64,000 nt of DNA. Origin: Bacteroidales bacterium. GTDB lineage: Bacteria > Bacteroidota > Bacteroidia > Bacteroidales > UBA6680. The position numbers and the translations under genes were made by a program. Each line of letters starts with the position of its first letter. Positions within the stretch are counted from its first letter, which is position 1. Where the stretch lies: NCBI GenBank assembly GCA_025210735.1, contig JAOARD010000076.1:62001-126000 (forward strand), in the 5' to 3' direction. This document shows, in pieces, positions 51,754-61,258 of the stretch. A model generated the notes under the pieces. It searched no databases and was not told the DNA's origin. It saw nothing but the letters and a program-made list of their open reading frames with translations.

Positions 51754-54474
51754 ATGATTAAGCGTATTATTACAAGTTTTCTGATTGTATTTGCATTTCT
51801 CAATGCACATGCTGATGATATCAGCAATATTGAGAAGGGCAATACAAATGCCTCTATGTTACTGAAGAGAGCCAGCGAATTTAAGAATACTAATATAGAC
51901 AGTGCAATATTCTACTCTAATCTTGCCCTTACATATGCCGATAATAACTTTGAGCTGACTGCTTCAATGAAATCGCACCTGTTACTTGGAGAACTTCTGG
52001 CAAACAAAGGGTATAGTCAGGATGCCATCAGACACCTGAACTCTGCATTTAATATTGCAAACACACAGCAGGATTTTGAGACTATATGTTACTATTATAT
52101 AAATAAGGCAAGTATTTTTGCTAATAATGGTCTCTATCAGGAGGGCATTGAGATGTTAAATCTGGCTCTGCAAGAAGAGAAGAGATGCGACAAACTTATT
52201 ATTCGTGCCGAGATATATAATGGCTTTGGTAGTATATATTACACCTTAGAGAACTACTCAAAAGCACAAGAGTTTTTTTACAAGGCTCTGTACATATACC
52301 AGACTATTAACGATAAGAATGAGTTAGCCTCATCATACAATAATCTTGGTATTATTCTATCGGCACAAAACGAACCTAAAAAGGCTCTTAACTCATATAT
52401 TAAAGGACTTGAGTATGCCGAAAAAACCAACAACCAAAACCTTATAGGAAAGTTTCATAATAATATCGGTCTCTCGTATCAAAAACTATACGATTTTGAT
52501 AACGCTCTTAATCATTATCTTTTAAGTATTAAGATTAAAAAGAAGAGCGGAAACCTGATATCTCTTGCCGCCAGTTTAACAAATCTTGGCGATTTTTACA
52601 TAATAAAAGGTGAAACTGATAAAGCACTGGATGTACTTAACCAGGGCATTAACATATATATTAATGCTGGCTATACATCAAATATATCGCACCTCTATTA
52701 CCAGATAGGATACGTACATTATCTTATCGGCGATATGTCAGAGGCTATAGATAATCTTGAAAAGTCACTCACACTGGCAACATCTATAAATTTCTGGCCT
52801 GCTATTGAGGAGTCTGCAACACTATTGGCATCTATAAAGAAAGATTTCGGAAAATACAAACAGGCACTCAAACTTACCGAACTTAAGAACGAGGCTCAGG
52901 ATAGTCTTAAATATGTAGAGCAAAAGAATACACTTCTGCGACTACAGATGCAACATGAGATAAGCAAACTGCAAAAAGAGCAGGATCTGGAAACAAGTCG
53001 CAGAGATGTAATTGAAGCAAAAAAAGACAACCAATTAAAACAGATTAGAAACATCTCTATTGCCGGATTTATTATACTACTTATTATAATAGTATTCCTT
53101 AACAGATATAGCAGTCACAAACAGAGATCAAACAATCTGCTAAAAGAGCAGAACACAAAAATATCGAGACAGAAAGAGCGCATTGAGATACAGAAACAGA
53201 TTCTTGAAAAGCAGAATCAACAGCTGCATGACACATTTGAGAACGTAAAGTATCTTAGTGAGATTGGTCAGCGTATTACATCGCACCTATCATTTAACGA
53301 GATTGTTCAGGAGGTATATAATAATACACAGTTTATTAATAAAGATACCTATCTGCTTATTGGTATAAACAGATCGTCATCTGACTCACTTACCTATAGC
53401 GGTATTAAGCCAGGTTCTGATAAGTTTATTAACGATTTTACATCGCTGAATAAGATAGAGTCTGTTTATGAACACTCTTTTGTATTTGAGGAGTCTATAT
53501 TTACCGGATACCTGCAAGGGGATACAAAAAAAGATTACTTTAACCGAAACTATTTTGAGATAAAAGAGAATATACAATCAATTATATGTATTCCTCTTGT
53601 TGTTAAAAAACGCAAGATTGGCGTTATAATGGTTGGCAGAAAGTCTAAGAATGCATTTATACAGATGCATCTTGATATTCTTAAGACTTTAGGGTCGTAC
53701 ATTGCAGTTGCTCTGGAGAACACTGAAGCATACAGTAAGATTGAGGAGCAGACAAGTGAGCTGTTAAAGCTTAACAATACAAAGGATCTCATGTTCTCAA
53801 TTATCGGGCACGATCTTCGCTCGCCGGTTGGTAATATGGAGACCATGTTAGAGCTTATTGAAGAAAACCTTAGTAGTTACGATTATAATAATGCAAATTA
53901 TCTGTTGTCTATCACCAAAGGTGCTGCAAGGTCGGCATACAACTTGCTTGAGAACCTTCTGTACTGGGCAAAAGCACAAAAGGGTGAGATTAGTTACGAA
54001 CCAAAGCTATTTAACCTTAGCAGAAAGATTAACGAAGTTGTTTCACTATTTGATACAACCAGCCAGAATAAACACATAAAGATATCTGCAAATATTCCTT
54101 CAAAAATAATGGTATCGGCCGATGAGAATCTCATATATACAGTTTTGCGTAATCTTGTTTCAAACGCAATAAAGTTTACTCCTGAAGATGGCTCAATTGA
54201 GATATTAGGAGAGATGAGTAAGGAGAATGTTATTGTATCTATTAAGGATTCAGGTGTTGGTATATCTGAAGAGAATATGAAGAAGATTTTTGATAAACAC
54301 GAACACTTTACAACATACGGTACAAATAACGAGAAAGGAACAGGTCTTGGTTTATCTATTTGTAATACATTTATAAATAAACATAACGGAAATTTATCGG
54401 TAAAGAGTTCGCCTAATAAAGGGAGCACATTCTCATTTACTCTTCCGTTAAAGAAGGTTGAAATTGCAAATTAA
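51754..54474 (+). CDS. TPR-containing sensor histidine kinase with GAF domain
   Basis: A 906-residue sensor kinase. A signal peptide (NAHADD, residues 1-21) leads to periplasmic TPR repeats (about 30-400, e.g. YNNLGIILSAQNEPKKAL), one membrane helix (about 430-448), a coiled coil (about 455-500) and a GAF domain (about 505-645). HisKA follows with the phospho-His in FSIIGHDLRSPVGNMETM, then HATPase_c with NAIKFTPEDGS, SIKDSGVGIS and GTGLGLSI. No receiver or DNA-binding domain is fused, and no response-regulator gene is adjacent, so the partner is elsewhere. The architecture up to the membrane mirrors the SpoIIE phosphatase at 18.5 kb. Confidence 0.92.
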   Translation: MIKRIITSFLIVFAFLNAHADDISNIEKGNTNASMLLKRASEFKNTNIDSAIFYSNLALTYADNNFELTASMKSHLLLGELLANKGYSQDAIRHLNSAFNIANTQQDFETICYYYINKASIFANNGLYQEGIEMLNLALQEEKRCDKLIIRAEIYNGFGSIYYTLENYSKAQEFFYKALYIYQTINDKNELASSYNNLGIILSAQNEPKKALNSYIKGLEYAEKTNNQNLIGKFHNNIGLSYQKLYDFDNALNHYLLSIKIKKKSGNLISLAASLTNLGDFYIIKGETDKALDVLNQGINIYINAGYTSNISHLYYQIGYVHYLIGDMSEAIDNLEKSLTLATSINFWPAIEESATLLASIKKDFGKYKQALKLTELKNEAQDSLKYVEQKNTLLRLQMQHEISKLQKEQDLETSRRDVIEAKKDNQLKQIRNISIAGFIILLIIIVFLNRYSSHKQRSNNLLKEQNTKISRQKERIEIQKQILEKQNQQLHDTFENVKYLSEIGQRITSHLSFNEIVQEVYNNTQFINKDTYLLIGINRSSSDSLTYSGIKPGSDKFINDFTSLNKIESVYEHSFVFEESIFTGYLQGDTKKDYFNRNYFEIKENIQSIICIPLVVKKRKIGVIMVGRKSKNAFIQMHLDILKTLGSYIAVALENTEAYSKIEEQTSELLKLNNTKDLMFSIIGHDLRSPVGNMETMLELIEENLSSYDYNNANYLLSITKGAARSAYNLLENLLYWAKAQKGEISYEPKLFNLSRKINEVVSLFDTTSQNKHIKISANIPSKIMVSADENLIYTVLRNLVSNAIKFTPEDGSIEILGEMSKENVIVSIKDSGVGISEENMKKIFDKHEHFTTYGTNNEKGTGLGLSICNTFINKHNGNLSVKSSPNKGSTFSFTLPLKKVEIAN

Positions 54475-54515
54475 AAAACCGGAATCTGAAATATTATTTC
54501 ATACAGATTCCGGTT
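54473..54515 (-). terminator. Terminator, mainly for cysH
   Basis: AACCGGAATCTG (54477-54488) and CAGATTCCGGTT (54504-54515) form a perfect 12-bp stem with a 15-nt loop. On the minus strand it is followed by a T-run, so it fits cysH best; it also lies directly after the kinase stop codon. Confidence 0.85.
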
Positions 54516-54549
54516 CATATATTCCTGATTAAATAACCAGTCTTTTTAT

Positions 54550-55257
54550 CTATTTCTTCTGGTTATGCAACCCACACTCTTTACTTTCAGGTTGCTCCCA
54601 CCACCATCGTCCGGCTCTTACATCCTCACCCGGCTCAACAGATCTTGTACAAGGCTGACACCCTATGCTAGGATAACCTTTATCATGTAGTTCATTATAC
54701 GGGATATCATTTACCTTTATATAATCCCAAACATCCTGTTCTGTCCAGTCGTTAAGAGGATTTATCTTTAATAATTCGTTTGACTCATCCCACTCAACCT
54801 TTCTTGTTGCAAAACGTGTTACAGCCTGATCTCTTCTTAGTCCGCATACCCATGCATCCAATCCACTAAATGCTCTCTTTAACGGCCCTATTTTACGCAG
54901 ATTACAACACATCTTTCTATTCTCTACACTATCATAAAACAGATTAATTCCATTCGTATTAACACACTCCTCTATCTGATCTGTTTTTGGGAAGTATACT
55001 CTTATCTTAATTCCGTATTTTTTATTTGTATCATCAATTAACTTATACGTCTCAGGAAACAGACGTCCGGTATCAAGAGTAAATATATTTGCTTTTTTAC
55101 TTATAGCAGTAACCATATGAGTAAGCACCTGATCCTCGGCTCCAAGACTTGAACTAAGAGCTATCTTATCGCCAAACTCATTTATAAAAAACTCCAACAC
55201 CTCTTCGGCAGTAGCTTTTGATAACTGTTTATTCCACTGTTCTACTTTTTCCTTCAT
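54550..55257 (-). CDS. cysH: Phosphoadenylyl- or adenylyl-sulfate reductase
   Basis: Thioredoxin-dependent reductase releasing sulfite in assimilatory sulfate reduction. SSSLGAEDQVLTHM is the nucleotide-binding region, TLDTGRLFPETY follows, and the C-terminus has ECGLH with the catalytic Cys. The paired Cys of KMCCNLRK and the CQPC motif indicate a 4Fe-4S cluster, so the substrate is probably APS rather than PAPS. It is 235 residues. It stands without cysD, cysN or sulfite reductase genes in this window. Confidence 0.92.
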   Translation of the reverse strand: MKEKVEQWNKQLSKATAEEVLEFFINEFGDKIALSSSLGAEDQVLTHMVTAISKKANIFTLDTGRLFPETYKLIDDTNKKYGIKIRVYFPKTDQIEECVNTNGINLFYDSVENRKMCCNLRKIGPLKRAFSGLDAWVCGLRRDQAVTRFATRKVEWDESNELLKINPLNDWTEQDVWDYIKVNDIPYNELHDKGYPSIGCQPCTRSVEPGEDVRAGRWWWEQPESKECGLHNQKK

Positions 55258-55373
55258 TGCGTAATTATTTTGATCTTAAACAAATAGTCATATTAAAAAA
55301 ATAGTGTTGATAAAAATCAACACTATTAAATTTTCTATAAAGTTATCTATTTTTTTATACAGATAAAATTTCT

Positions 55374-55598
55374 CTATCTGTCCATTGCCTCTTTTACAAG
55401 TTGCTTTGCTCTCTTTTCATTATCTGAGTGAACATATATTTCGCATGTTGCGCCTGAAGAGTAACCAAACCCGGCATGAGCAGCTTCCATTTTTTTATTG
55501 CGTAATGAACTATCAATATCTGCTTCTTTAAGAACTTCCTTAACCAGAGCTGCGTCAACATCCGAACCTTCAAAAATCATTATCAATTTATCATCCAT
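55374..55598 (-). CDS. DUF2007 small protein
   Basis: A 74-residue cytosolic protein with the DUF2007 pattern: an early VFEG-like strand (IMIFEGSDVDAALVKEVL), a central AGFGYSS and a final VHSDNEKRAKQLVKEAM. The fold is small alpha/beta, and the family is sometimes called putative signal-transducing but its function is unknown. It lies 116 nt before cysH in the same direction. Confidence 0.82.
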   Translation of the reverse strand: MDDKLIMIFEGSDVDAALVKEVLKEADIDSSLRNKKMEAAHAGFGYSSGATCEIYVHSDNEKRAKQLVKEAMDR

Positions 55599-55648
55599 AT
55601 CATACGTTTTTTGTTTATAGTATAATATACAAACAATTGATATAAAAA

Positions 55649-55847
55649 AAAAGTTCCGGGAGAACCCCGGAACTTTTAATTGGTATAAATACCAATTCCC
55701 CCTAAACTAAACATCTATGAAAAAACTCTACTTTCGTATCTGCCAGCGGATGCTCCCGCACAACTAACAAATACTAACCCTAAATTAAAACCCAAATCTT
55801 ATCTATTATGATAATCTTAGGCACTGTTTATTTGCACTACAAACATA
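55649..55847 (-). ncRNA. Candidate small RNA with its own promoter and terminator
   Basis: On the minus strand TATGTTTG (plus 55840-55847) is a full -7 box. It predicts a transcript from about 55833 to a strong terminator (stem AAAAGTTCCGGG, plus 55649-55660, with 55666-55677) followed by nine Ts. In between lie a perfect AATTGGTAT/ATACCAATT hairpin, a GCGG/CCGC hairpin and a TTATC/GATAA hairpin. AAATAAACA near the 5' end can pair with TGTTTAGTTT near the 3' end. Length is about 185 nt. A 6S-like RNA is one possibility; no known family was recognised. Confidence 0.4.
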
Positions 55848-56014
55848 CTACACAATTTGCATACAAAAAAGCGCTTCTTGATTATCGGGCTTTATCATAC
55901 TATCAATGGTGTCAATTTATTGACAAGCGAATATAATTAAAACAAAACATTAAAACAAAGCTAATCATCAATAATTATTTAAATATCAACCAAAAGCGAG
56001 AACAAAGTTCATTT
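55848..56014. other. Spacer between the RNA candidate and the M3 peptidase
   Basis: A+T-rich with no terminator seen for the peptidase gene. A 42-codon plus-strand ORF (55808-55936) crosses it but shows no family features. Confidence 0.4.
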
Positions 56015-58054
56015 CTATTCGCCTAACCCACTTCGCTTTAAGAGCGCTTTTACAGAGGGCTCTTTTCCTCTGAATTTTTTATATAATTTCATTGGATGAT
56101 CGGTTCCTCCTCTCTGAAGAATATTCTTACAGAAGCTACCTGCCACATCTTTATTAAATATTCCTCTCTCTTTAAATACTGAAAATGCATCAGCATCAAG
56201 AACCTCTGCCCACTTATATCCATAATATCCGGCAGCATATCCTCCTGCAAATATATGAGAAAAAGCTGTACTCATTGCACTTCCCTCAACTTTAGGGAAT
56301 AATTCTGTAGGAGCCATTGCTCTACTTTCAAAATCCACTACATCATCTACCTTACCATCAGTTAGCGTGTGCCATGCCATATCATTCATTCCAAAACTCA
56401 ACTGTCTCTCTTGCAAATAACCCGCCTGAAAATTACTTGCATCAATTATCTTCTTAATCAAATCAGCAGGTATCTTCTCTCCTGTTGTATAATGTTCAGC
56501 AAACATATCAAGCCACTCCTTCTCTACAGCAAAGTTCTCCATAATCTGCGATGGCAACTCAACAAAGTCTCTGTATACACTGGTTCCTGATAACGATGGG
56601 TATTTACATTCGCTCATCATTCCGTGCAATGCATGTCCAAACTCATGCAGATATGTGGTAACCTCATCAAACGTAAGCAACGATGGAGAATCAGTTGTTG
56701 GTTTACTAAAGTTACACACTATAGATATATGTGGCCTAACATCATCGCCACCAAAATTATACTGTGAGCAATAATCTGTCATCCATGCCCCACCCTGCTT
56801 TCCTTTTCTTGGAAAAAAGTCCATGTATAACAGAGACAAAAACGACCCATCAGGTCTGTATACCTCATAAGTCTCAACATCCTCATGATATAACGGAATA
56901 TTATCAACCTGTTTAAATGATATTCCATAAAGCTTTTCTGACAATTCAAATATTCCTCTGGTTACATTCTCCAGCTTAAAATATGGCTTAATCATCTCGT
57001 CGTTAAATCCAAACTTATCAGATTTTAGTTTCTCTGAATAGTATGAGAAATCCCAACGTTGTAACTCTTCTGTAAAGCCAGACTTACTAGCAAAATCAAC
57101 TACCTCTGATTTCTCTTTAACTGCAAATTCAACAGAGGCATCATGTAGTTCCGATATAAAGTTGTTAACCTTATCAGGCGTTAATGCCATGCGCTGTTCC
57201 AGTACATAATCGGCATAGGTTTTATACCCTAATATATTTGCAAGCTCCAGACGCAGTGCTACAATCTCCTTTATCAGGTTATTATTATCATACTCATTAC
57301 CCTTGTTTGATCTTGATGTGTATGCTCTGAACATCTTCTCTCGCAACTGTCTGTTATCGGCATATTTCATAAACGGAATATAACTCGGATAATCAAGTGT
57401 CATCACCCAACCTTCAAGCTCTCTTGACTCTGCCTCTTGCTTTGCTGCTGTTACGGCATAATCCGGTAATCCTTTTAGATCATCAGCATCTGTAATGTGC
57501 AACATAAATGAGTTTGTCTCTTCCAGAACATTCTCCTGAAATTTCAGCGTTTTTGTCGATAGTTCTTTCTTAATCTTAACAAATCGCTCTCTTTTATCAT
57601 TGTCAAGGTCAGCTCCGTTTCTTACAAAGCTTGTATAGTAATCTTTAAGCAGACTCTTCTGCTCAGTACTATAATCATCAATATCTATATTATTATATAA
57701 GATCTTAACTCTTTTATACAGATTTTCATTCAGCAGTATATTACTGTTAAACTCTGTAAGCATTGGGCTAATAGTTTGTGCTGCACTCTGCATCTCCTTA
57801 TTGGTCTCTGCCGAGTTAAGATTAAAGAATATGCTTGATATTCTACCCAGTTTAATTGTTGCTTTCTCAAGTTCTTCAACAGTATTAACAAAAGAAGGTT
57901 CTGTCTCTGAATCTGCTATCTCAACTATCTTGTTCCACGACTCTTCAATAACTGTATTAAATGCCGGTACAAAGTGCTCTGATTTAAGTTTATCAAACGG
58001 AGATGTTTTAAACGCTCCGTCAAATTCAATCAATAAAGGATTAATATCTTCCAT
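56015..58054 (-). CDS. M3-family peptidyl-dipeptidase / oligopeptidase
   Basis: Zinc metallopeptidase of the Dcp/oligopeptidase A group that degrades short peptides. The zinc motif HEFGHALH occurs at about residue 465, with the third ligand Glu about 25 residues later in the SGTSVYRDFVELPSQIMEN region. The C-terminal AFSHIFAGGYAAGYYGYKWAE is typical. It has 679 residues and no signal peptide, so cytosolic. The leader resembles the recurrent module. Confidence 0.93.
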   Translation of the reverse strand: MEDINPLLIEFDGAFKTSPFDKLKSEHFVPAFNTVIEESWNKIVEIADSETEPSFVNTVEELEKATIKLGRISSIFFNLNSAETNKEMQSAAQTISPMLTEFNSNILLNENLYKRVKILYNNIDIDDYSTEQKSLLKDYYTSFVRNGADLDNDKRERFVKIKKELSTKTLKFQENVLEETNSFMLHITDADDLKGLPDYAVTAAKQEAESRELEGWVMTLDYPSYIPFMKYADNRQLREKMFRAYTSRSNKGNEYDNNNLIKEIVALRLELANILGYKTYADYVLEQRMALTPDKVNNFISELHDASVEFAVKEKSEVVDFASKSGFTEELQRWDFSYYSEKLKSDKFGFNDEMIKPYFKLENVTRGIFELSEKLYGISFKQVDNIPLYHEDVETYEVYRPDGSFLSLLYMDFFPRKGKQGGAWMTDYCSQYNFGGDDVRPHISIVCNFSKPTTDSPSLLTFDEVTTYLHEFGHALHGMMSECKYPSLSGTSVYRDFVELPSQIMENFAVEKEWLDMFAEHYTTGEKIPADLIKKIIDASNFQAGYLQERQLSFGMNDMAWHTLTDGKVDDVVDFESRAMAPTELFPKVEGSAMSTAFSHIFAGGYAAGYYGYKWAEVLDADAFSVFKERGIFNKDVAGSFCKNILQRGGTDHPMKLYKKFRGKEPSVKALLKRSGLGE

Positions 58055-58142
58055 ATGCTTATATTTATTTTCTAATTGTAATATGAGATCTGCATAATGT
58101 ATAATTCAATTATCAACAAGTGATATTTTGCACAAGCCTCAT
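58055..58142 (-). repeat. Diverged leader module copy before the M3 peptidase gene
   Basis: An 88-nt stretch from ATG 58142 (ORF MRLVQNITC) to the peptidase ATG. The core reads TCTCATATTACAATTAGAAAA, cut here to its match with the SpoIIE leader (CATATTACAA), and ATATAAGC precedes the start codon. It is the weakest member, supported mainly by length and boundaries. Confidence 0.35.
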
Positions 58143-58232
58143 CATATTAAATGTTGTTGTTCAATATTTCAGAATTGATACAACAAGATACAAAATTCAG
58201 ATGTTCAAACATGTATCTATATAAACAAAATA

Positions 58233-58272
58233 ACGCATCATCTCCACGGTGAGTTCCGTTGAGGTGATGCGT
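58233..58272 (-). terminator. Strong hairpin downstream of the kinase gene
   Basis: ACGCATCATCTCCACGG (58233-58249) pairs with the complementary arm ending ACCTC...TGATGCGT (to 58272) with one mismatch and one wobble. The following bases on the minus strand are T-rich but interrupted. It probably terminates the porZ-recO-GH3-kinase run. Confidence 0.7.
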
Positions 58273-58299
58273 CAATACTATTTTATAATAAGTAACAGA

Positions 58300-58914
58300 T
58301 TAGAACAGACCGTGAAGCTCCTGCTCAATCTTGTCAATTATAATTCCAAAATCTTCTTTCTTTTCAGCAAAGTTCAGGTTATCTACATTAATAACAAGAA
58401 ACTTACCCATGTTATATCCACTGGTCCAGTTCTCGTAACGCTCATTAAGCTTTTTCAGATAATCAAGCCTTATTGAGTTTTCATAGTCTCTACCTCTTTT
58501 TGATATCTGGTTAACCAGCGTAGGAATAGATGCTCTAAGATATATTAACAGATCCGGTGGCTGAACAACTGATGACATAAGTTCAAACAGAGACTCGTAA
58601 TTATCAAAATCTCTCTTTGACATAAGTCCCATATCATGAAGGTTAGGTGCAAATATTCTTGCATCCTCATATATAGTTCTGTCTTGTACTATCGTTTTTC
58701 CTGATTTATGTATCTCTAACACCTGATTAAATCGGCTGTTAAGAAAATACACCTGAAGGTTGAACGCCCAGCGTTTCATATCCTCATAAAAATCATTAAG
58801 GTAAGGATTGTTATCAGCATCCTCAAAGTGTGGCTCCCAGTTGTAATGTTTTGCTAACATGCGGGTTAAAGTAGTTTTACCCGACCCTATGTTTCCGGCA
58901 ATTGCTATATGCAT
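58300..58914 (-). CDS. Deoxynucleoside kinase
   Basis: Salvage kinase phosphorylating deoxynucleosides (deoxyadenosine/deoxyguanosine type). The P-loop is IAGNIGSGKTTL at the very N-terminus, the DR motif that positions the base is in TIVQDRTIYEDA, and the lid region is SKRGRDYE. I start at ATG 58914 (MHIAIAGNIGS, 204 residues); earlier in-frame codons fall in the end of the preceding gene. The substrate is not certain. Confidence 0.92.
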   Translation of the reverse strand: MHIAIAGNIGSGKTTLTRMLAKHYNWEPHFEDADNNPYLNDFYEDMKRWAFNLQVYFLNSRFNQVLEIHKSGKTIVQDRTIYEDARIFAPNLHDMGLMSKRDFDNYESLFELMSSVVQPPDLLIYLRASIPTLVNQISKRGRDYENSIRLDYLKKLNERYENWTSGYNMGKFLVINVDNLNFAEKKEDFGIIIDKIEQELHGLF

Positions 58915-58943
58915 ATCAAAAAATTTTCCTAAAAATAGAAAAT

Positions 58944-59723
58944 TTATCGAATACACTCTCCGGCAAAAACTATCTTTCTGTTATTATATAAAGAAAATAT
59001 TTTATCACCCATAACAAAGAACCCTTCAATGTTTTCTTTTTCAGACACTAACACCTCTCTTCTTTTTTCTCTATTATATATAAACAGATTTGTTTCATTT
59101 GCATATATAACATTGTTGCCACAAACATCAACAAAACACACCTTCTCTCCTCTTATTATTCCTAGGTAGTTACCAAAAAGATCAAACATAATTATGCCTT
59201 CCTGTCCGCCAGATATATACAACACACCATCCTTCTCATTCATCTTAATATCCGGATCTGCATCAGCATTGTACCAATCATCAGGCATTAGTACATCAAT
59301 AATAGTACTGCCAGATATATCAATCTTTTTTACAGCTCTTAAATCGCCCTGCATAAACCACACACCTTTATCAAACGATGAACATATTGCAACAGGCTCC
59401 GATATCAGAAGATCATCTATCTCAACCGAGGCAATTGTTACAAGATTATTATCGAGCCACAATATTTTATTAACAAGCTGATAGAAAAGGACAGGTTGCA
59501 ACGAGTTACTGATATCAACAGATGTTGGTAACTGAAATGTCTCTGACGAATAAGTTGCAATGCTATTGAATGTTGTATCGCATTTTACAATACCATAGTC
59601 TGTTGAAAAGTATAAACTACCGGCATCATCGCCACCAATAAATTTACCCGGCAATTTGCTCTGCGAGTACAGTGGTGCTATACTAATAAAGACCAATATA
59701 ATTATTGATATTACCTTACCCAT
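58944..59723 (-). CDS. Secreted propeller-like protein, function unknown
   Basis: A signal peptide (APLYSQS, about residue 20) precedes about 240 residues with repeated four-strand patterns (GSLYFSTDYGIVKC, GVWFMQGDLRAVKKID, GVLYISGGQEGIIMFD, NVIYANETNLFIYN), suggesting a small beta-propeller. There is no sorting domain. It overlaps the GH3 stop by 8 nt and precedes the kinase gene, so it belongs to the same transcript. No function can be assigned. Confidence 0.72.
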   Translation of the reverse strand: MGKVISIIILVFISIAPLYSQSKLPGKFIGGDDAGSLYFSTDYGIVKCDTTFNSIATYSSETFQLPTSVDISNSLQPVLFYQLVNKILWLDNNLVTIASVEIDDLLISEPVAICSSFDKGVWFMQGDLRAVKKIDISGSTIIDVLMPDDWYNADADPDIKMNEKDGVLYISGGQEGIIMFDLFGNYLGIIRGEKVCFVDVCGNNVIYANETNLFIYNREKRREVLVSEKENIEGFFVMGDKIFSLYNNRKIVFAGECIR

Positions 59724-61227
59724 TCATTGCTAATAGTTGATCCATATACGTACGATCATTTGACAACCTCGGAACTTTATTCTGTCCTCCAAGTTTACCA
59801 CGTGAACTCATCCAGTCAAAAAATAGTTTATTCTTAGCTACATCAATCACCGGTGTATCAAGAGTAACATTATTGTATCGTTTTGCTTCGTAATCTGAAT
59901 TCAACGATTTAAGTGCATTATCTAAACAGTCGATAAATATTCCCAGATCATTAGGGTGTTTATTAAACTCTATCAGCCACTGATGCTTTCCCTTATCGCG
60001 GTTTGTCATATATACAGGTGCAACAGTATACTCATTTATTTGTGCTCCTGTTTTGTTGCACGCTACATCAAGTGCACGCTCAGCATTATCAATCATTAAC
60101 TCCTCGCCAAAAGCATTAATATAGTGCTTTGTTCTGCCGGTGATTTTTATCTTATGCGGAAACAACGATGTAAATGTAACTGTATCGCCAATCATATACC
60201 GCCACAAACCTGAATTTGTGCTTATCACCATTGCATAGTTTTTATTCTCCTCTACATCTCCAATATTAAGGAATCTTGGGTTTACATTATCAATATCCTC
60301 CATTGGAACAAACTCATAGAATATTCCATAATCAAGCATAAGCAACATATCATCACTATCAGGATTGTTTTGTATACCAAAGAATCCTTCAGACGCATTA
60401 TATGTCTCCATATAGTTCATGGTATCACTCGGTATAACCTTTCTGAACTGATCTCTGTATGGCTTAAAGCTTACACCACCATGTGTAAACAGCTCAAGAT
60501 TTGGCCACACGTCAAGAAGGTTAGATTTACCGGTATATTCCAGTATATACTTTATCATTACAAGATTCCATGACGGCACGCCTGCAATACTTGTCACATT
60601 CTCTTTAATTGTTGCTTTGGTAAGTTCTTCCAGTTTACGCTCCCACTCAGGTATTAGTGCAATTTTCTGACTTGGTGTACGCAGAAAATCTGCCCAGAAC
60701 GGAATATTCTCAATAAGTATAGCAGACAGATCGCCATAAAACGAGTCCATGTTAAACTGGTTTATCTGATGACTTCCGCCAAGCGTAAGGCTTTTTCCGG
60801 AGAATAGACGTGTATCGGGAAAGTTTGCTGTATAGAACGCCAGAACATCTTTTCCTGCCCTGAAATGGCATCCTTCTAACGATTCTTTACTTACTGGTAT
60901 AAATTTACTCTTATCGTTTGTTGTGCCTGATGATTTTGCAAACCATTTTATCTCCGATGGCCACAACACATTCTGCTCTCCTCTTATAAGGCGATCAATA
61001 TAGGGAGCTATATCTTCATAATAACTTACCGGTACTCTGGCCTGATACTCTTCAATACTTTTAATATCTGAATATCCGTACTGCTTACCCCAAACGGTGC
61101 TTTTTGCTTTCGCCAGCAGTTCCGTTAACGTATCAAGCTGAACCTGATAAGGATGTTTCTTAAATAATTCAATATCGTTACGCCTCTTAATATTGAACCA
61201 GTTAATTACAGAATTTAATAGCGGCAT
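59716..61227 (-). CDS. GH3 (auxin-responsive promoter) family protein
   Basis: Member of the ANL superfamily; plant GH3 proteins couple acyl acids to amino acids through an adenylate. The ATP-binding motif FAKSSGTTNDKSKFIPVS, then YNASEGFFGIQ and YAMVISTNSGLWRYMIGDTV are visible. I start at ATG 61227 (MPLLNSVINWF, 503 residues), which is supported by a -7 box just upstream. Its bacterial substrate is unknown. The next gene overlaps its stop. Confidence 0.9.
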   Translation of the reverse strand: MPLLNSVINWFNIKRRNDIELFKKHPYQVQLDTLTELLAKAKSTVWGKQYGYSDIKSIEEYQARVPVSYYEDIAPYIDRLIRGEQNVLWPSEIKWFAKSSGTTNDKSKFIPVSKESLEGCHFRAGKDVLAFYTANFPDTRLFSGKSLTLGGSHQINQFNMDSFYGDLSAILIENIPFWADFLRTPSQKIALIPEWERKLEELTKATIKENVTSIAGVPSWNLVMIKYILEYTGKSNLLDVWPNLELFTHGGVSFKPYRDQFRKVIPSDTMNYMETYNASEGFFGIQNNPDSDDMLLMLDYGIFYEFVPMEDIDNVNPRFLNIGDVEENKNYAMVISTNSGLWRYMIGDTVTFTSLFPHKIKITGRTKHYINAFGEELMIDNAERALDVACNKTGAQINEYTVAPVYMTNRDKGKHQWLIEFNKHPNDLGIFIDCLDNALKSLNSDYEAKRYNNVTLDTPVIDVAKNKLFFDWMSSRGKLGGQNKVPRLSNDRTYMDQLLAMNG

Positions 61228-61250
61228 ATACTCACAGTTAATTACTACAC

Positions 61251-61258
61251 TAAAGATA
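61251..61258 (-). promoter_or_regulatory. -7 box for the GH3 gene
   Basis: On the minus strand TATCTTTA, one mismatch from TAnnTTTG, 24 nt before ATG 61227. It would let GH3 and the two following genes be transcribed apart from the aminotransferase. Confidence 0.45.

Noticed and set aside
55808..55936. A 42-codon plus-strand ORF downstream of the RNA candidate
   Set aside because: No family features, no clear promoter, and codon use unlike the neighbours. It may be chance or a relic.
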